Origin: CAZQXD01 sp964597315
GTDB taxonomy: Bacteria > Pseudomonadota > Gammaproteobacteria > Competibacterales > Competibacteraceae
NCBI GenBank assembly: GCA_964597315.1
Contig: CAZQXD010000037.1
Coordinates: forward strand, 1-40,523
Length of the DNA stretch: 40,523 bases
Reading direction: 5' to 3'
Shown here: positions 17,210-25,726 of the stretch, piece by piece
Numbering within the stretch: position 1 is the first letter of the stretch
How the letters are laid out: each line of letters starts with the position of its first letter
The notes under the pieces: model-generated
Database searches by the model: none
Told to the model about the DNA's origin: nothing
The model's input: only the letters and a program-made list of their open reading frames with translations
Program-made: the position numbers and the translations under genes

Positions 17210-17773
17210 GAAGGGGTTCAGGGATTTTTCCCGGGTGAAGTGCATATATCCCACGTTGATCCCCTGCCGCCAGCCCACCCCAAAGCGGATGGGGGCCAGC
17301 ACGGTTCGTCCGCTTTGCAGATAATTCACGCCCACCCCGCCCACGAAATACAAGCTACCCTCCACCCCGGGATAGCGTTGGAACAATTTGGCTGGGCTGT
17401 CCAGGTTATAGATCAATACGAAGGTCTTGACGGCGTTGGCTCCAAGGTCAAAGCCGATAGACGGACCCTGCCAGTAAATTTTCTGACGCTGGCCGTTTTT
17501 CATGAGGAGCGTGCCAGTGCCATAGCGCACGCCCACGCCGATGGCGGCGGCAGCTTCCTCGCCCTTGATAAAGGCATTGGGACGGCCTTGCTCTTGGAAT
17601 ATTTTCTTGACCACGTCCGCCAATCCCTCGGCTCCTTCGCCGAAGAATTCTTCCACTTCGCGAAGAACGGTAGTCTCTTCATACCTATCATCGCTCTGTT
17701 CAGGAGGGGCGGTATCCACCGCCATTGCGGATTGGCACAGCAACAGGGTGATGATGACGAGTACGCGTTTCAT
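17207..17773 (-). CDS. DUF1134 family envelope protein (EipA-like)
   Basis: Predicted 188 residues with signal peptide 1-18 (ending QSAMA). Family blocks are clear: GVGVRYGTGTL, IYWQGPSIGFDLG, YPGVEGSLYFVGGVG, and the C-terminal INVGYMHFTREKSLNPF, which ends with the family-typical NPF. DUF1134 includes EipA of Brucella, a periplasmic beta-barrel protein needed for envelope integrity. Gene context here gives no partner. GAGAGGT precedes the ATG. Confidence 0.88.
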   Translation of the reverse strand: MKRVLVIITLLLCQSAMAVDTAPPEQSDDRYEETTVLREVEEFFGEGAEGLADVVKKIFQEQGRPNAFIKGEEAAAAIGVGVRYGTGTLLMKNGQRQKIYWQGPSIGFDLGANAVKTFVLIYNLDSPAKLFQRYPGVEGSLYFVGGVGVNYLQSGRTVLAPIRFGVGWRQGINVGYMHFTREKSLNPF

Positions 17774-17859
17774 GTGCTTGTGACCTCTCAGTTATCTGTG
17801 CAAAGTGTAGGTTATTCCCAGTCACATTCCGGTCGTCGCCCAGGGGAGGGCGGGTCGTT

Positions 17860-18804
17860 TTATGTGGTGGATGGGACGGGATTCTCGGTTTGCCGCCGTT
17901 GCAGTCGAGCCTCCCGGTGGGCGATGTACAAGGTCGAAGCGATAATGATGCCGGCGCCCAACAGAGTCCAGAAACTGGGTATCTCAGCGAAAATCAGGTA
18001 GCCGAAAAAACCGGCAAAAACCAGTTGCAGATAGCCGAAGGGCGCGATAGCGGTGGCTTCCGCCACCAGATAGGATCGCACCATGGCCCCTTGGGCCGAA
18101 GCGCCCAGGGCGCCAGTGGAAATAAGCAGCAGCAATTCCCAGGGCGTGGGCGGAATCCACACATACCAGGCGGGCAGCAGCGTCAATAGAGTGGACAGAA
18201 CCCCGAACCAGAACATCACCGTCACCGGTCGATCAGTGCGCAACAGCAGTTTCACGGCCACCACGATGGCTGAAACCAGGGCTGCACCGACCAATGCCAC
18301 CAAGGCGGCAAGTTCCACGGAAGCGCCAGGGCGGAGCATGATGAGTACCCCGGCAAAGCCAATGAGTGTGGCGCTGATGCGCCGCGCCCGGATTTTCTCT
18401 CCCAGAAACAGCGCCGCCAACAGCACCAGAAAAAGGGGTTTGGTGAAACTGTAGGCAGTGGCCTCAGCCAGGGGCAGATGGGTCAGGGAATAAAACCCGC
18501 AGGTCATGCCACCGGCGCCTAGCAAACCCCGCAAACCATGCAGCCACGGGCGGCGTGTACGCAACACCGACCAGCCCGCGAACAGGGCAAAAGGAAGCAC
18601 CGTTACCAGACCGAAGGCGGCGCGGAAAAACGCTACTTGAAATGAGTCCAGGCGATTGCCCAGCAGTTTGACAAGTACGCCCATGGTGGAAAAAAGAAAC
18701 CCTGCCAGCAGCATCCACAAAGCGCCCCGCCAGATGGCCGGGATTGATAGCCAGCGGATTTCCAGGGAAGCAAGCCAAAAACGCAACCGAGTACCTGGTA
18801 CCAT
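17860..18804 (-). CDS. EamA/DMT-superfamily transporter
   Basis: Predicted 314-residue inner-membrane protein with about ten hydrophobic helices in two EamA repeats. Typical features are FSTMGVLVKLLG in helix 1, FFRAAFGLVTVLPFAL in helix 2, and SFTKPLFLVLLAALFLGEKIRARR in repeat 1. The second repeat ends FAEIPSFWTLLGAGIIIAST. Such proteins export metabolites or take up nucleotide sugars and similar compounds; the substrate cannot be told from sequence. The first 25 residues are unusual and no good ribosome binding site precedes the ATG at 18804, so the true start may be slightly downstream. Confidence 0.88.
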   Translation of the reverse strand: MVPGTRLRFWLASLEIRWLSIPAIWRGALWMLLAGFLFSTMGVLVKLLGNRLDSFQVAFFRAAFGLVTVLPFALFAGWSVLRTRRPWLHGLRGLLGAGGMTCGFYSLTHLPLAEATAYSFTKPLFLVLLAALFLGEKIRARRISATLIGFAGVLIMLRPGASVELAALVALVGAALVSAIVVAVKLLLRTDRPVTVMFWFGVLSTLLTLLPAWYVWIPPTPWELLLLISTGALGASAQGAMVRSYLVAEATAIAPFGYLQLVFAGFFGYLIFAEIPSFWTLLGAGIIIASTLYIAHREARLQRRQTENPVPSTT

Positions 18805-19036
18805 TATTTTATATCATCATCTTTTAGATGTACCAAAACCACCTGCTAACACCAACTGATTTAGTATTACCAACATCCACAACAAAACAAATACCAAACC
18901 CAAACCATTACAACAACCCAGCGTGAATATCACACGCGCCCCATGGACCATTTACATGGCTAATCAGGCTAGGAGATCGCACAATAAGGGTACCAGAAAA
19001 CCAACATCTGCCGTCCAGCCATCGACGGAGGCTACC
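18805..19036. other. intergenic region with a CA-rich, nearly G-free tract at 18831-18920
   Basis: Between divergent genes. Positions 18831-18920 contain 42 A, 31 C, 14 T and only 3 G; 18865-18920 is completely free of G. If transcribed rightward it would be an unstructured CA-rich leader; on the other strand it is GT-rich. No promoter elements are clear. A GTG-initiated extension of the downstream gene from 18923 is possible but lacks a ribosome binding site. Confidence 0.7.
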
Positions 19037-19636
19037 ATGAACGGGTCATTACAAGCCGTATTTTTAACGACCATGACCTTTCTGCTTTATGTGTTGATCC
19101 CCATGATCCCTGCGGTGGTCATCTACCGATTGTTTCCCAAAAATCGGGTTAGCGCCAAAGGCGTTCTTTCGGGAATCACCATCAATACCGGAGGTGCTTT
19201 CGCCGCCTATCTGATCGTGGTGCTGCTGGGAAAACCCCTCGTCGATAACATCAACAATAGCATCCATGCGCTCTCCAGTTCTGTGTGGACCGTAAAGATT
19301 CCGTTGCGCCTGGTAGACGAGGAGCAGGGGCCGATCGATCAAATGAGCGCCTGGAACCGACTGGATCAGATTAACATTAAACTGCGTCCCGATATTCACA
19401 GGGTGGGCCAGACACTAGAGTTGCACCTGCCGGTGCTGGGCCATGACGAACCCGACAATGAGATTCGGTTGGACGTACCTGGCTTCGGTTTTGGCATTGT
19501 CCGCCTGCACAGAAACCAAGAGGAGGTGGAATGGAACGGCGTAAAACGAACTATTGTGTTCAATAAGCCAGTGGATATCCACTACGCTGATGCCAGCGCT
19601 TTTCGGACCCATGAATTAGCCCAGCCCATCGAATAG
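19037..19636 (+). CDS. unrecognised membrane protein with two N-terminal helices
   Basis: Predicted 199 residues. The ATG at 19037 follows GGAGG at a proper distance (19027-19031), which decides the start over an in-frame GTG at 18923. Two hydrophobic helices are visible at about 8-30 (FLLYVLIPMIPAVVIY) and 48-66 (TGGAFAAYLIVVLLG). The remaining about 130 residues are polar and rich in predicted beta strands (INIKLRPDI, LELHLPVLG, FGIVRLHRN). I do not recognise the family. It lies 16 bases before the next gene, so the two are likely co-transcribed. Confidence 0.75.
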   Translation: MNGSLQAVFLTTMTFLLYVLIPMIPAVVIYRLFPKNRVSAKGVLSGITINTGGAFAAYLIVVLLGKPLVDNINNSIHALSSSVWTVKIPLRLVDEEQGPIDQMSAWNRLDQINIKLRPDIHRVGQTLELHLPVLGHDEPDNEIRLDVPGFGFGIVRLHRNQEEVEWNGVKRTIVFNKPVDIHYADASAFRTHELAQPIE

Positions 19637-19652
19637 TAGAGGAGAGTTTGCA

Positions 19653-19982
19653 ATGATGCGCCCATTGGCCAAGCTACTAAGTGTTGTGCTGCTGATGGCT
19701 TGGATTCCCCAGGCATTGGCCACCGATGTCCGGGGTCTGGTGGAAGCAACAGGGTATCGCAGCGCTATATATCCGGTGGCGGATGCCTTGGTTGAGTTTT
19801 ACCGGACTCGGAACCCACAACGCCAACCCCTTGCCAGCACCTATACCCGCCAAAATGGCATGTTCTATGTTAAGGATGTGGAGCAGGGCATCTATTTCGT
19901 GAGAGTCAATCAGTCTCACTGGTTTCGGGTGCGGGTTGAGAACGCCCATCGGCAAGATTTGCCGCGCATGCGATTGCCATGA
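19653..19982 (+). CDS. small secreted protein with a transthyretin-like / carboxypeptidase-regulatory-like fold pattern
   Basis: Predicted 109 residues. Residues 1-23 form a signal peptide ending QALA. The mature part shows the pattern of Cna-B or CarboxypepD-regulatory domains: ADALVEFYR, then a Thr-rich strand before NGMFYVKDVEQGIYFVRV, i.e. G-x-F-x-x-x-x-x-x-x-G-x-Y. GAGGAGA precedes the start. Together with the membrane protein upstream it may form a small envelope module of unknown function. The fold is inferred from spacing of Gly and aromatic residues only. Confidence 0.7.
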   Translation: MMRPLAKLLSVVLLMAWIPQALATDVRGLVEATGYRSAIYPVADALVEFYRTRNPQRQPLASTYTRQNGMFYVKDVEQGIYFVRVNQSHWFRVRVENAHRQDLPRMRLP

Positions 19983-20012
19983 GGGCTTTGGTGGAATGGA
20001 TCGGTAATTTAA

Positions 20013-20059
20013 CATAATATACATTATGCGAAGTATTCGCCCGGGCCTAAAATAAGCCC
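20013..20059. repeat. cluster of small inverted repeats between convergent genes
   Basis: Three imperfect or short palindromes lie side by side: CATAAT-ATAC-ATTATG (20013-20028), GCGAA-GTA-TTCGC (20028-20040) and GGGCcTA-AAA-TAaGCCC (20043-20059). They lie between the ends of a plus-strand and a minus-strand gene, where a terminator is expected, but none has a proper T-run. Confidence 0.4.
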
Positions 20060-20062
20060 AAT

Positions 20063-22582
20063 TCAGCGTAGTTTATTAATGAGTTGCTCCTGATCGCCCC
20101 CGAACCAGTTCCGCAAGCGCTGATGAACCGTATCGGTCACCGTTCGCCGTAAGTTCGGGTGGGTATCCAGCAGGTGATCGAAATCATTGGCGTTCAAAAC
20201 CAGCAGCCGACAATAGCCCAAGGCTTTCGCCCCCACTTGGCGAGGTTTGCGGGTAATTAGAGCGATGGCCCCAAAAAAATCGCCGCTGCCTAGTTCCACT
20301 GGCTCAGGACGGGCTGAGATTTCCACGGCGCCGGAGGAAATAAAATACATGGCGTCTCCCGTTTCCCCTGGATGCATGATCAGTTCACCCGGCACCGCCA
20401 AACGGGGTTTGAGCAGTTGGCTCACTTCACGGAGCTGGCCTTCGTTCAGTTCGGCAAACATGGGGACTAAAGCCACCAGGTCTTTTTCGTCCAAGCCCAG
20501 GTCAAGCGGTGGTTGCCGATCCAGCTCTCTAGCCCGCCGGTCCAGATCTCGCAGCAGGTGTTCAAAAATCTCTTGACTGATCACATTGTTGCTCAGCATA
20601 CGCTGATAATCGGCTTCTTCCAGGCGCAAGGCCACCCGACCCAAGTGACGGGTTTGCACTATTTTGGCATAGGCCGGAAATTGTAGGCGCAGCGCCGACA
20701 GCGCACCCCAGGTTGCTTCATATCGGCGTTCCAGCAAGGCGACCAACTCTTGGCAGACGGCTTCGCCGAACAGGGTTGCACCCTGCCCTCGGATGTAGGC
20801 GATCAGCTCCCGTGTCACTGCCTGAACGGCGCGTAGTTCCTCGAACCGACAGGCCAAGCGGTCCGCCAGCAGCTTGTCAATGTGGTAATGCTGATGCAGG
20901 ATCAGGGCGAGGCGGAATCCAGAACCGAAACCCAATGCCTGGTCCACCGCTTCCTGGTAAGCTCCGGCGCCACCCAGTTTCACGGCATCCAGTAGATTAT
21001 CTGCCGTGACCAGCAGCCGACGGGTAATTCGGGCGCCGATCAACCCCTCGGTGAAGCGCTGTAAGTACAGCTCATGCTCACGGGTCGTTAAGGCGGTCAG
21101 ACCGGCTCTCAACAGGTCCTGATGTGATAACTCGCCGCTCTCGGCCAGGTACCGCTGAATTTGTTCAAACCGTTGTTGGTAGTCTTTTGACACCTGCTCG
21201 GCAATGGACTCGTCGATACGGTAATCCCGGGCCGCTGAAGCCAGATCCTGCTGAATATGAGACAAGGACAAGGCCATGATCCGGTTGCGCATGACCAGGT
21301 CGATAGTGGGCAGCTTGTCCAGGTTGAAAAAACTCAGCAACGGCCGCATGGTGGTGGCGTTGACAAATAGAGTGAACAACACAAAACCGGTGACTAGAAC
21401 AGCGAAAAACTGCTTGAGTTCTTCAGGTACCGCTGGGTTTTCAAGAATCACCAGAGCCAGGGCCAAGGACACGGCTCCCCGTAAGCCTCCCCATAGCATT
21501 ACCGTCCGAAAAGCTCGGCTGACCTGGTGGACCAATCCAAGGTGGTTCATCGCCGGCAGCACGCCGTAAAGCACCAAGGCCCGGGCGGCGAAGGCTGAGG
21601 CGATCAACACCGCCAGAGCCAGCAAGTGTTGGCCCTGGAAATCCGCCAGTACTTTTGGCACCAGCAAGCCCACTAAAAAGAAAATCAGCGAATTGGCCCA
21701 GAATCCTAGCTGCTCCCAGGTTTCTAGCAAAGCGTGCCAGGTCGCCGGCGATACTTTGGTACGGCCCACGGAACGGGTGAACAGCCCGGCGCTGACCACG
21801 GCCATAACCCCGGAAACATGCAGATAATGCTCGGCAAACAGATAAGAAAAATAGGCCAGACAGACGGTCAGGGTAATCTCAATCAGTGGCATGTTATGCA
21901 GCCGACCGATAATGGATGTGGCGATCCAGGCCATGACCAGCCCCACCAGCACACCTCCCAGGAACACCAGGATAAACTGGCCCACCGCTCCGCCTAGGCT
22001 GGCCTGTCCTCCTTCAAAAAGGATACCCGCCAGAATGGTGAACAGCACGATGGCAGTGGCGTCATTAAATAGGCTTTCGCCCTCCACAAGGATGGTTAGC
22101 CGTTTGGGGGCGCCCAGGTCCTTGAAAATAGCGACCACGGCCACCGGATCGGTGGCCGAGACGATGGCGCCCAGCAACAGGCAGGCTACCAGCCCTGCCC
22201 CGGTCACCGCCCATACCGAGGCACCCACCACCACCGTAGAGATCAATAAACCCAGCACCGCCAGCAGTAAAATCGGGCCGATCTCCTCCATGAGATGGCG
22301 GGCGCTGATATTGAGAGCCGACTCGAAGATGAGCGTGGGCAAGAAAATAAAAAAGACGGCCTCGGACGTGATATCCAGTTCATCGAGGGCGTTGAAAAAA
22401 TCCCCCAGCAGCCAGAGTCCCTGCACTTCGTCCACGACCAGGACCACCCCGCCCAGGACCGAACCCGCCACCGCCAGCAACACCGTATAGGGAAAATTGA
22501 CCCGCTGAGCGATGGGCAGTAGAAAGCTGGCGATGAACAACAGCCCAGCCAGGCCGAGAATGACAAATAGGGTACTATGCAC
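20063..22582 (-). CDS. CPA1-type Na+/H+ antiporter with C-terminal cyclic-nucleotide-binding domain
   Basis: Predicted 839 residues. The N-terminal about 415 residues hold around twelve membrane helices with the monovalent cation antiporter core: FIFLPTLIFESAL, SATDPVAV (the ion-binding Thr-Asp-Pro), EGESLFNDATA, HVSGVMAVVSAG and GGLRGAVSLALAL. A long helical cytoplasmic region follows, then a cyclic-nucleotide-binding-like domain (about 700-810: GELIMHPGETGDAMYFISSGAVEIS, GSGDFFGAIALI). The architecture resembles plant SOS1 and bacterial NhaP-type proteins. The role would be pH and sodium homeostasis under ligand control. The start is a GTG, with GAAGG upstream. Whether the domain still binds cNMP is open. 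Confidence 0.92.
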   Translation of the reverse strand: MHSTLFVILGLAGLLFIASFLLPIAQRVNFPYTVLLAVAGSVLGGVVLVVDEVQGLWLLGDFFNALDELDITSEAVFFIFLPTLIFESALNISARHLMEEIGPILLLAVLGLLISTVVVGASVWAVTGAGLVACLLLGAIVSATDPVAVVAIFKDLGAPKRLTILVEGESLFNDATAIVLFTILAGILFEGGQASLGGAVGQFILVFLGGVLVGLVMAWIATSIIGRLHNMPLIEITLTVCLAYFSYLFAEHYLHVSGVMAVVSAGLFTRSVGRTKVSPATWHALLETWEQLGFWANSLIFFLVGLLVPKVLADFQGQHLLALAVLIASAFAARALVLYGVLPAMNHLGLVHQVSRAFRTVMLWGGLRGAVSLALALVILENPAVPEELKQFFAVLVTGFVLFTLFVNATTMRPLLSFFNLDKLPTIDLVMRNRIMALSLSHIQQDLASAARDYRIDESIAEQVSKDYQQRFEQIQRYLAESGELSHQDLLRAGLTALTTREHELYLQRFTEGLIGARITRRLLVTADNLLDAVKLGGAGAYQEAVDQALGFGSGFRLALILHQHYHIDKLLADRLACRFEELRAVQAVTRELIAYIRGQGATLFGEAVCQELVALLERRYEATWGALSALRLQFPAYAKIVQTRHLGRVALRLEEADYQRMLSNNVISQEIFEHLLRDLDRRARELDRQPPLDLGLDEKDLVALVPMFAELNEGQLREVSQLLKPRLAVPGELIMHPGETGDAMYFISSGAVEISARPEPVELGSGDFFGAIALITRKPRQVGAKALGYCRLLVLNANDFDHLLDTHPNLRRTVTDTVHQRLRNWFGGDQEQLINKLR

Positions 22583-22668
22583 CGTAGCTACCTTCGAGGT
22601 CGCGTTGCCGCAATAGCGCTATTTCTATCCTATTAAACATAACAGGCATGGCTGAGATAGCGAGAGCA

Positions 22669-23112
22669 TTAACTGTCCCGGGGCTCCACCACCACCAAGA
22701 TGCTACAAGGGGATTGCTCCATGAGGTACGCGCCCGCTGTCCCTCGCCACCAGCGACTGGAGAAAGCGCTACGATAGTGGTGTTCCAGGACGATCAGTTG
22801 CGCCTCCAGGAGCCGGGCCTTGGCGGCGATGGTCTGCACAGGTTCACCGTACGCCAGATGGCCAGTGGCCTGAAACCCCCGCGCCGTCAAGTGATTTACA
22901 GCCTGGTCCAGACTGGACCGGTAATGGCGCGTTTCCGCTGGCAACAACGTGTCCGGCGCACAGCTCACCACCGCCGACATCCCCGATTGCAGAGGCAAGA
23001 CCGCCAACAGATGCAGTTGCGCCTCTTGGAAAAGGTTCAGATCCGGGGCCATGATGAGGGTGTCCCTGCCCTCCTCGGAGCCGTCATAGGCTAGCAAAAT
23101 GGTTTTATACAT
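22669..23112 (-). CDS. universal stress protein (UspA family), degenerate ATP motif
   Basis: Predicted 147 residues, one Usp domain. It starts YKTILLAYDGSEEG, a normal family beginning with the Asp that contacts the nucleotide, and ends CSILVVVEP. In ATP-binding members the segment before the last strand is G-2x-G-9x-G-S/T; here it reads EHHYRSAFSSRWWRGTAG, so the first two glycines are missing and only the final Gly-Thr remains. The protein is therefore probably a non-ATP-binding type. It lies 86 bases from the antiporter gene on the same strand and may be co-transcribed with it. Confidence 0.85.
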   Translation of the reverse strand: MYKTILLAYDGSEEGRDTLIMAPDLNLFQEAQLHLLAVLPLQSGMSAVVSCAPDTLLPAETRHYRSSLDQAVNHLTARGFQATGHLAYGEPVQTIAAKARLLEAQLIVLEHHYRSAFSSRWWRGTAGAYLMEQSPCSILVVVEPRDS

Positions 23113-23351
23113 AGTCGCCTTCCCTATTCAAGCATCAGTTCTATCCGAACAACGGAGCGATTCACAGTATATTTAGGAACTTATTCGATCAACCCTTAAA
23201 CAGGACTTGCCGGGACCGCATCCAAAGACTAGCCTGTTGTCACCATGTTCTATAATTCATAAGAAGTTATTGATTTTATATACCATAAATGAAATGTGGT
23301 TTTTCAGCGGCTGAGGCCGTTCCGCTCAATTGAAACAGGAGGTAGCCCCCC
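23113..23351. promoter_or_regulatory. divergent regulatory region between usp and thiolase genes
   Basis: This 239-base region serves two divergent genes. It is AT-rich at 23245-23295. A perfect TATAAT occurs at 23251-23256 on the plus strand, but no good -35 lies 16-18 bases before it. ACAGGAGGT at 23334-23342 is the ribosome binding site of the thiolase gene. Confidence 0.4.
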
Positions 23352-24524
23352 ATGAGTAATATCGTCATCGCTAGCGCCGCCCGTACGCCTATTGGCGCTT
23401 TCCTGGGCAGTCTTAGTTCTCTGAGTGCCGCCGAACTGGGCCAAATCGCTATTGTCGAGGCCCTGCGCCGGGGTGGGGTCGATCCCACCGACGTTTCCGA
23501 AGTCATCATGGGCCAGGTGCTCACCGCCGGCTGTGGTCAGAATCCGGCCCGCCAAGCGGCGGTGGCCGCCGAGATCCCCAAGGAAGCCACCGCGATGACC
23601 ATCAACCAGGTTTGTGGCTCCGGGGTACGGTCCGTGGCCTTGGGCTGGCAGGCCATCACCTGTGGCGACAGCAGCATTGTGGTGGCCGGAGGCCAAGAGA
23701 GCATGAGTCTGTCGCCCCACTGCGCCCATTTGCGCAACGGCGTCAAAATGGGGCCTCTGCAATATGTGGACACCATGATCAAGGATGGCTTGTGGGACGC
23801 CTTTAATGGTTACCATATGGGCACCACCGCCGAGAATGTGGCCTCGAAATGGGACCTGTCCCGGGAACAGCAAGACGAGTTTGCCGCCGCTTCCCAACAG
23901 AAGGCCGAAGCCGCCCAAAAAGCGGGCCGCTTCAAGGATGAGATCACCGGCGTCACCATCAAGACCCGCAAGGGCGAGACTACGGTGGACAGTGACGAGT
24001 ATCCGAAGCACGGCACCACTGCGGAATCCCTCGCCAAGTTGCGTCCGGCGTTCAGCAAGACCGGCACCGTCACCGCCGGCAATGCCTCGGGCATTAACGA
24101 CGGCGCTGCGGCCGTGGTGCTGATGACCGAGGAAGAAGCCAACAAACGGGGCATCACTCCCCTGGCCCGTATCGCTTCCTGGGCTACTGCCGGGGTCGAT
24201 CCCGCCATCATGGGCACCGGTCCCATTCCCGCCAGCCAGGCTGCTTTGCAGAAAGCCGGTTGGAGCGTGGCCGATCTGGACCTGGTGGAAGCCAATGAGG
24301 CGTTTGCCGCCCAGGCTTGCGCGGTGAATGCCGATATGGGTTGGGATACCTCCAAGGTCAACGTCAATGGCGGCGCCATTGCCCTGGGCCATCCCATCGG
24401 CGCCTCGGGCACCCGGGTGCTGATTACCCTGCTCTTTGAGATGCAGCGCCGTAACGCCAACAAAGGTCTGGTGACTCTGTGCATCGGCGGCGGCATGGGC
24501 ATCGCCATGTGCGTGGAACGTTAA
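23352..24524 (+). CDS. acetyl-CoA C-acetyltransferase (thiolase)
   Basis: Predicted 390 residues, the usual length for biosynthetic thiolases such as PhaA/AtoB. It joins two acetyl-CoA to acetoacetyl-CoA, or the reverse. Active-site residues are all present: nucleophile Cys88 (NQVCGSG), His347 (LGHPIGASG) and Cys377 (CIGGGMG). The cytoplasmic enzyme could feed polyhydroxybutyrate or ketone-body metabolism, but no phaB, phaC or CoA-transferase gene is adjacent; it is a single-gene unit with its own terminator. The AGGAGGT ribosome binding site suggests strong expression. Confidence 0.95.
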   Translation: MSNIVIASAARTPIGAFLGSLSSLSAAELGQIAIVEALRRGGVDPTDVSEVIMGQVLTAGCGQNPARQAAVAAEIPKEATAMTINQVCGSGVRSVALGWQAITCGDSSIVVAGGQESMSLSPHCAHLRNGVKMGPLQYVDTMIKDGLWDAFNGYHMGTTAENVASKWDLSREQQDEFAAASQQKAEAAQKAGRFKDEITGVTIKTRKGETTVDSDEYPKHGTTAESLAKLRPAFSKTGTVTAGNASGINDGAAAVVLMTEEEANKRGITPLARIASWATAGVDPAIMGTGPIPASQAALQKAGWSVADLDLVEANEAFAAQACAVNADMGWDTSKVNVNGGAIALGHPIGASGTRVLITLLFEMQRRNANKGLVTLCIGGGMGIAMCVER

Positions 24525-24540
24525 TCAGCACAGGCTGAAA

Positions 24541-24574
24541 GAAAAACCGCCCTCCATGGAGGGCGGTTTTTTTT
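24541..24574. terminator. bidirectional terminator between thiolase and recombinase genes
   Basis: AAAAACCGCCCTCCA pairs with TGGAGGGCGGTTTTT around a centre at 24556/24557, followed by a T8 run on the plus strand and preceded by A5 on the other. The last Ts are part of the recombinase stop codon (24573-24575, read on the minus strand). It can end both transcripts. Confidence 0.92.
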
Positions 24575-25718
24575 AGGGTTTAAGTCGATGCTGTTCCATG
24601 GCTTCGTGCCAGCGTTCTTCTTCGGTGTGCAGGTACAACCCGGTGGTTTCAAGTTTGCTGTGACGGGCATTGCGCTGTAAATGCAACAGCTCGATACCGG
24701 CCGCGGCCTGATGGCTGAGGCTGGTATGGCGTAGCCAATGGGTGGAAGCGCCCCGTAGACATCGAGCTTGATCAGGGTCAGTGGCGGCTAATCGGTCGGC
24801 GGCTTGGCCCAGCAAGTCCTTGACCACCCGATAGATCATATTAGCGCCTATGCCAGCGCGACCGTCCAGGCTGAGTACCAGAGGGGTGGTATCGTCCTGT
24901 TCTGGAAAGGGGCTAAGGCCGTGACAGCGGCGGTATCGGCTCAGGGCCTCCAGCATATCCCGATTGACGGGCACCCGGGCCGGCTTCTCCCCCTTGCCGA
25001 TGACGCACCACCACCACCGACCGCGGATCAGCCGGAAGCTGGCCATGGTGTGGTTGGCCAGCTCTCCCACCCGGGGACCGAGCAGATACAGCAAGGCCAG
25101 TAAGTAGCGGCATCGCTCATACCGCTGGCGCTGACGCTCATCGGCCCGGGGCAATTCCTCCACGGTTTCCAACAGGCTACGCCATTGCTCCCGCTCCAGA
25201 TACCGCTCCACGCTTTCAGCGACCCTAGAATAGCGTTGTCGGCGACGCTCCAAAGCCAACGGATTGCCGGCCAGATAGCCGCCAATGACCAGATAGGAGA
25301 ACAAGGAATTGATAACCAGCAAGGCCGTTCTTTGGCTATCGGGGCGTAACTGTCCCCGAAATGGCCGCCAGCCAGGACTCAGACGAGGTGTTGGCGGGCC
25401 GCACCAGCGTTCCCGAGGGCGAGGATCCGCCAGGAAGGATTTATAGGCCACCAGGTCTTCGCGCGCCAGTCCCGATAGGGGCTTACCTTGCTCCAACAGC
25501 GCCCATAGCAGTAGCCGCTCGGCCTCCTTGCGGTAATGACGCTGGGTGTGGGGAGAGTTTGCGTACTCACCCAACCAGGCGCGGATGGCGGACAGATCGT
25601 CATCGGCGGCCAATTGCCGCACTACCCCCAATGGCGCTCGATTGACGCCACTCCGCCCATCCAGGGCGGCGGGGATAGGCAGCTTTTCCAGAGGGAGGGG
25701 CAATCTTGTTGAGTCCAT
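24573..25718 (-). CDS. tyrosine recombinase / site-specific integrase
   Basis: Predicted 381 residues. The N-terminal half (about 35-150) is a SAM-like DNA-binding domain (SPHTQRHYRKEAERLLLWAL). The catalytic domain has all family residues: Arg216 (LGPRVGEL), Lys around 242-245 (GKGEKPARVPV), His327 and Arg330 (HWLRHT), His353 (RHSKLETT) and nucleophile Tyr362 (GLYLH). It is intact and presumably active. It is only 8 bases from the DUF2189 gene on the same strand and convergent with the thiolase gene. It is not a XerC or XerD orthologue as far as I can tell (it is longer and has Trp-rich inserts), and its target site is unknown. Confidence 0.9.
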   Translation of the reverse strand: MDSTRLPLPLEKLPIPAALDGRSGVNRAPLGVVRQLAADDDLSAIRAWLGEYANSPHTQRHYRKEAERLLLWALLEQGKPLSGLAREDLVAYKSFLADPRPRERWCGPPTPRLSPGWRPFRGQLRPDSQRTALLVINSLFSYLVIGGYLAGNPLALERRRQRYSRVAESVERYLEREQWRSLLETVEELPRADERQRQRYERCRYLLALLYLLGPRVGELANHTMASFRLIRGRWWWCVIGKGEKPARVPVNRDMLEALSRYRRCHGLSPFPEQDDTTPLVLSLDGRAGIGANMIYRVVKDLLGQAADRLAATDPDQARCLRGASTHWLRHTSLSHQAAAGIELLHLQRNARHSKLETTGLYLHTEEERWHEAMEQHRLKP

Positions 25719-25726
25719 CCCAGGTC

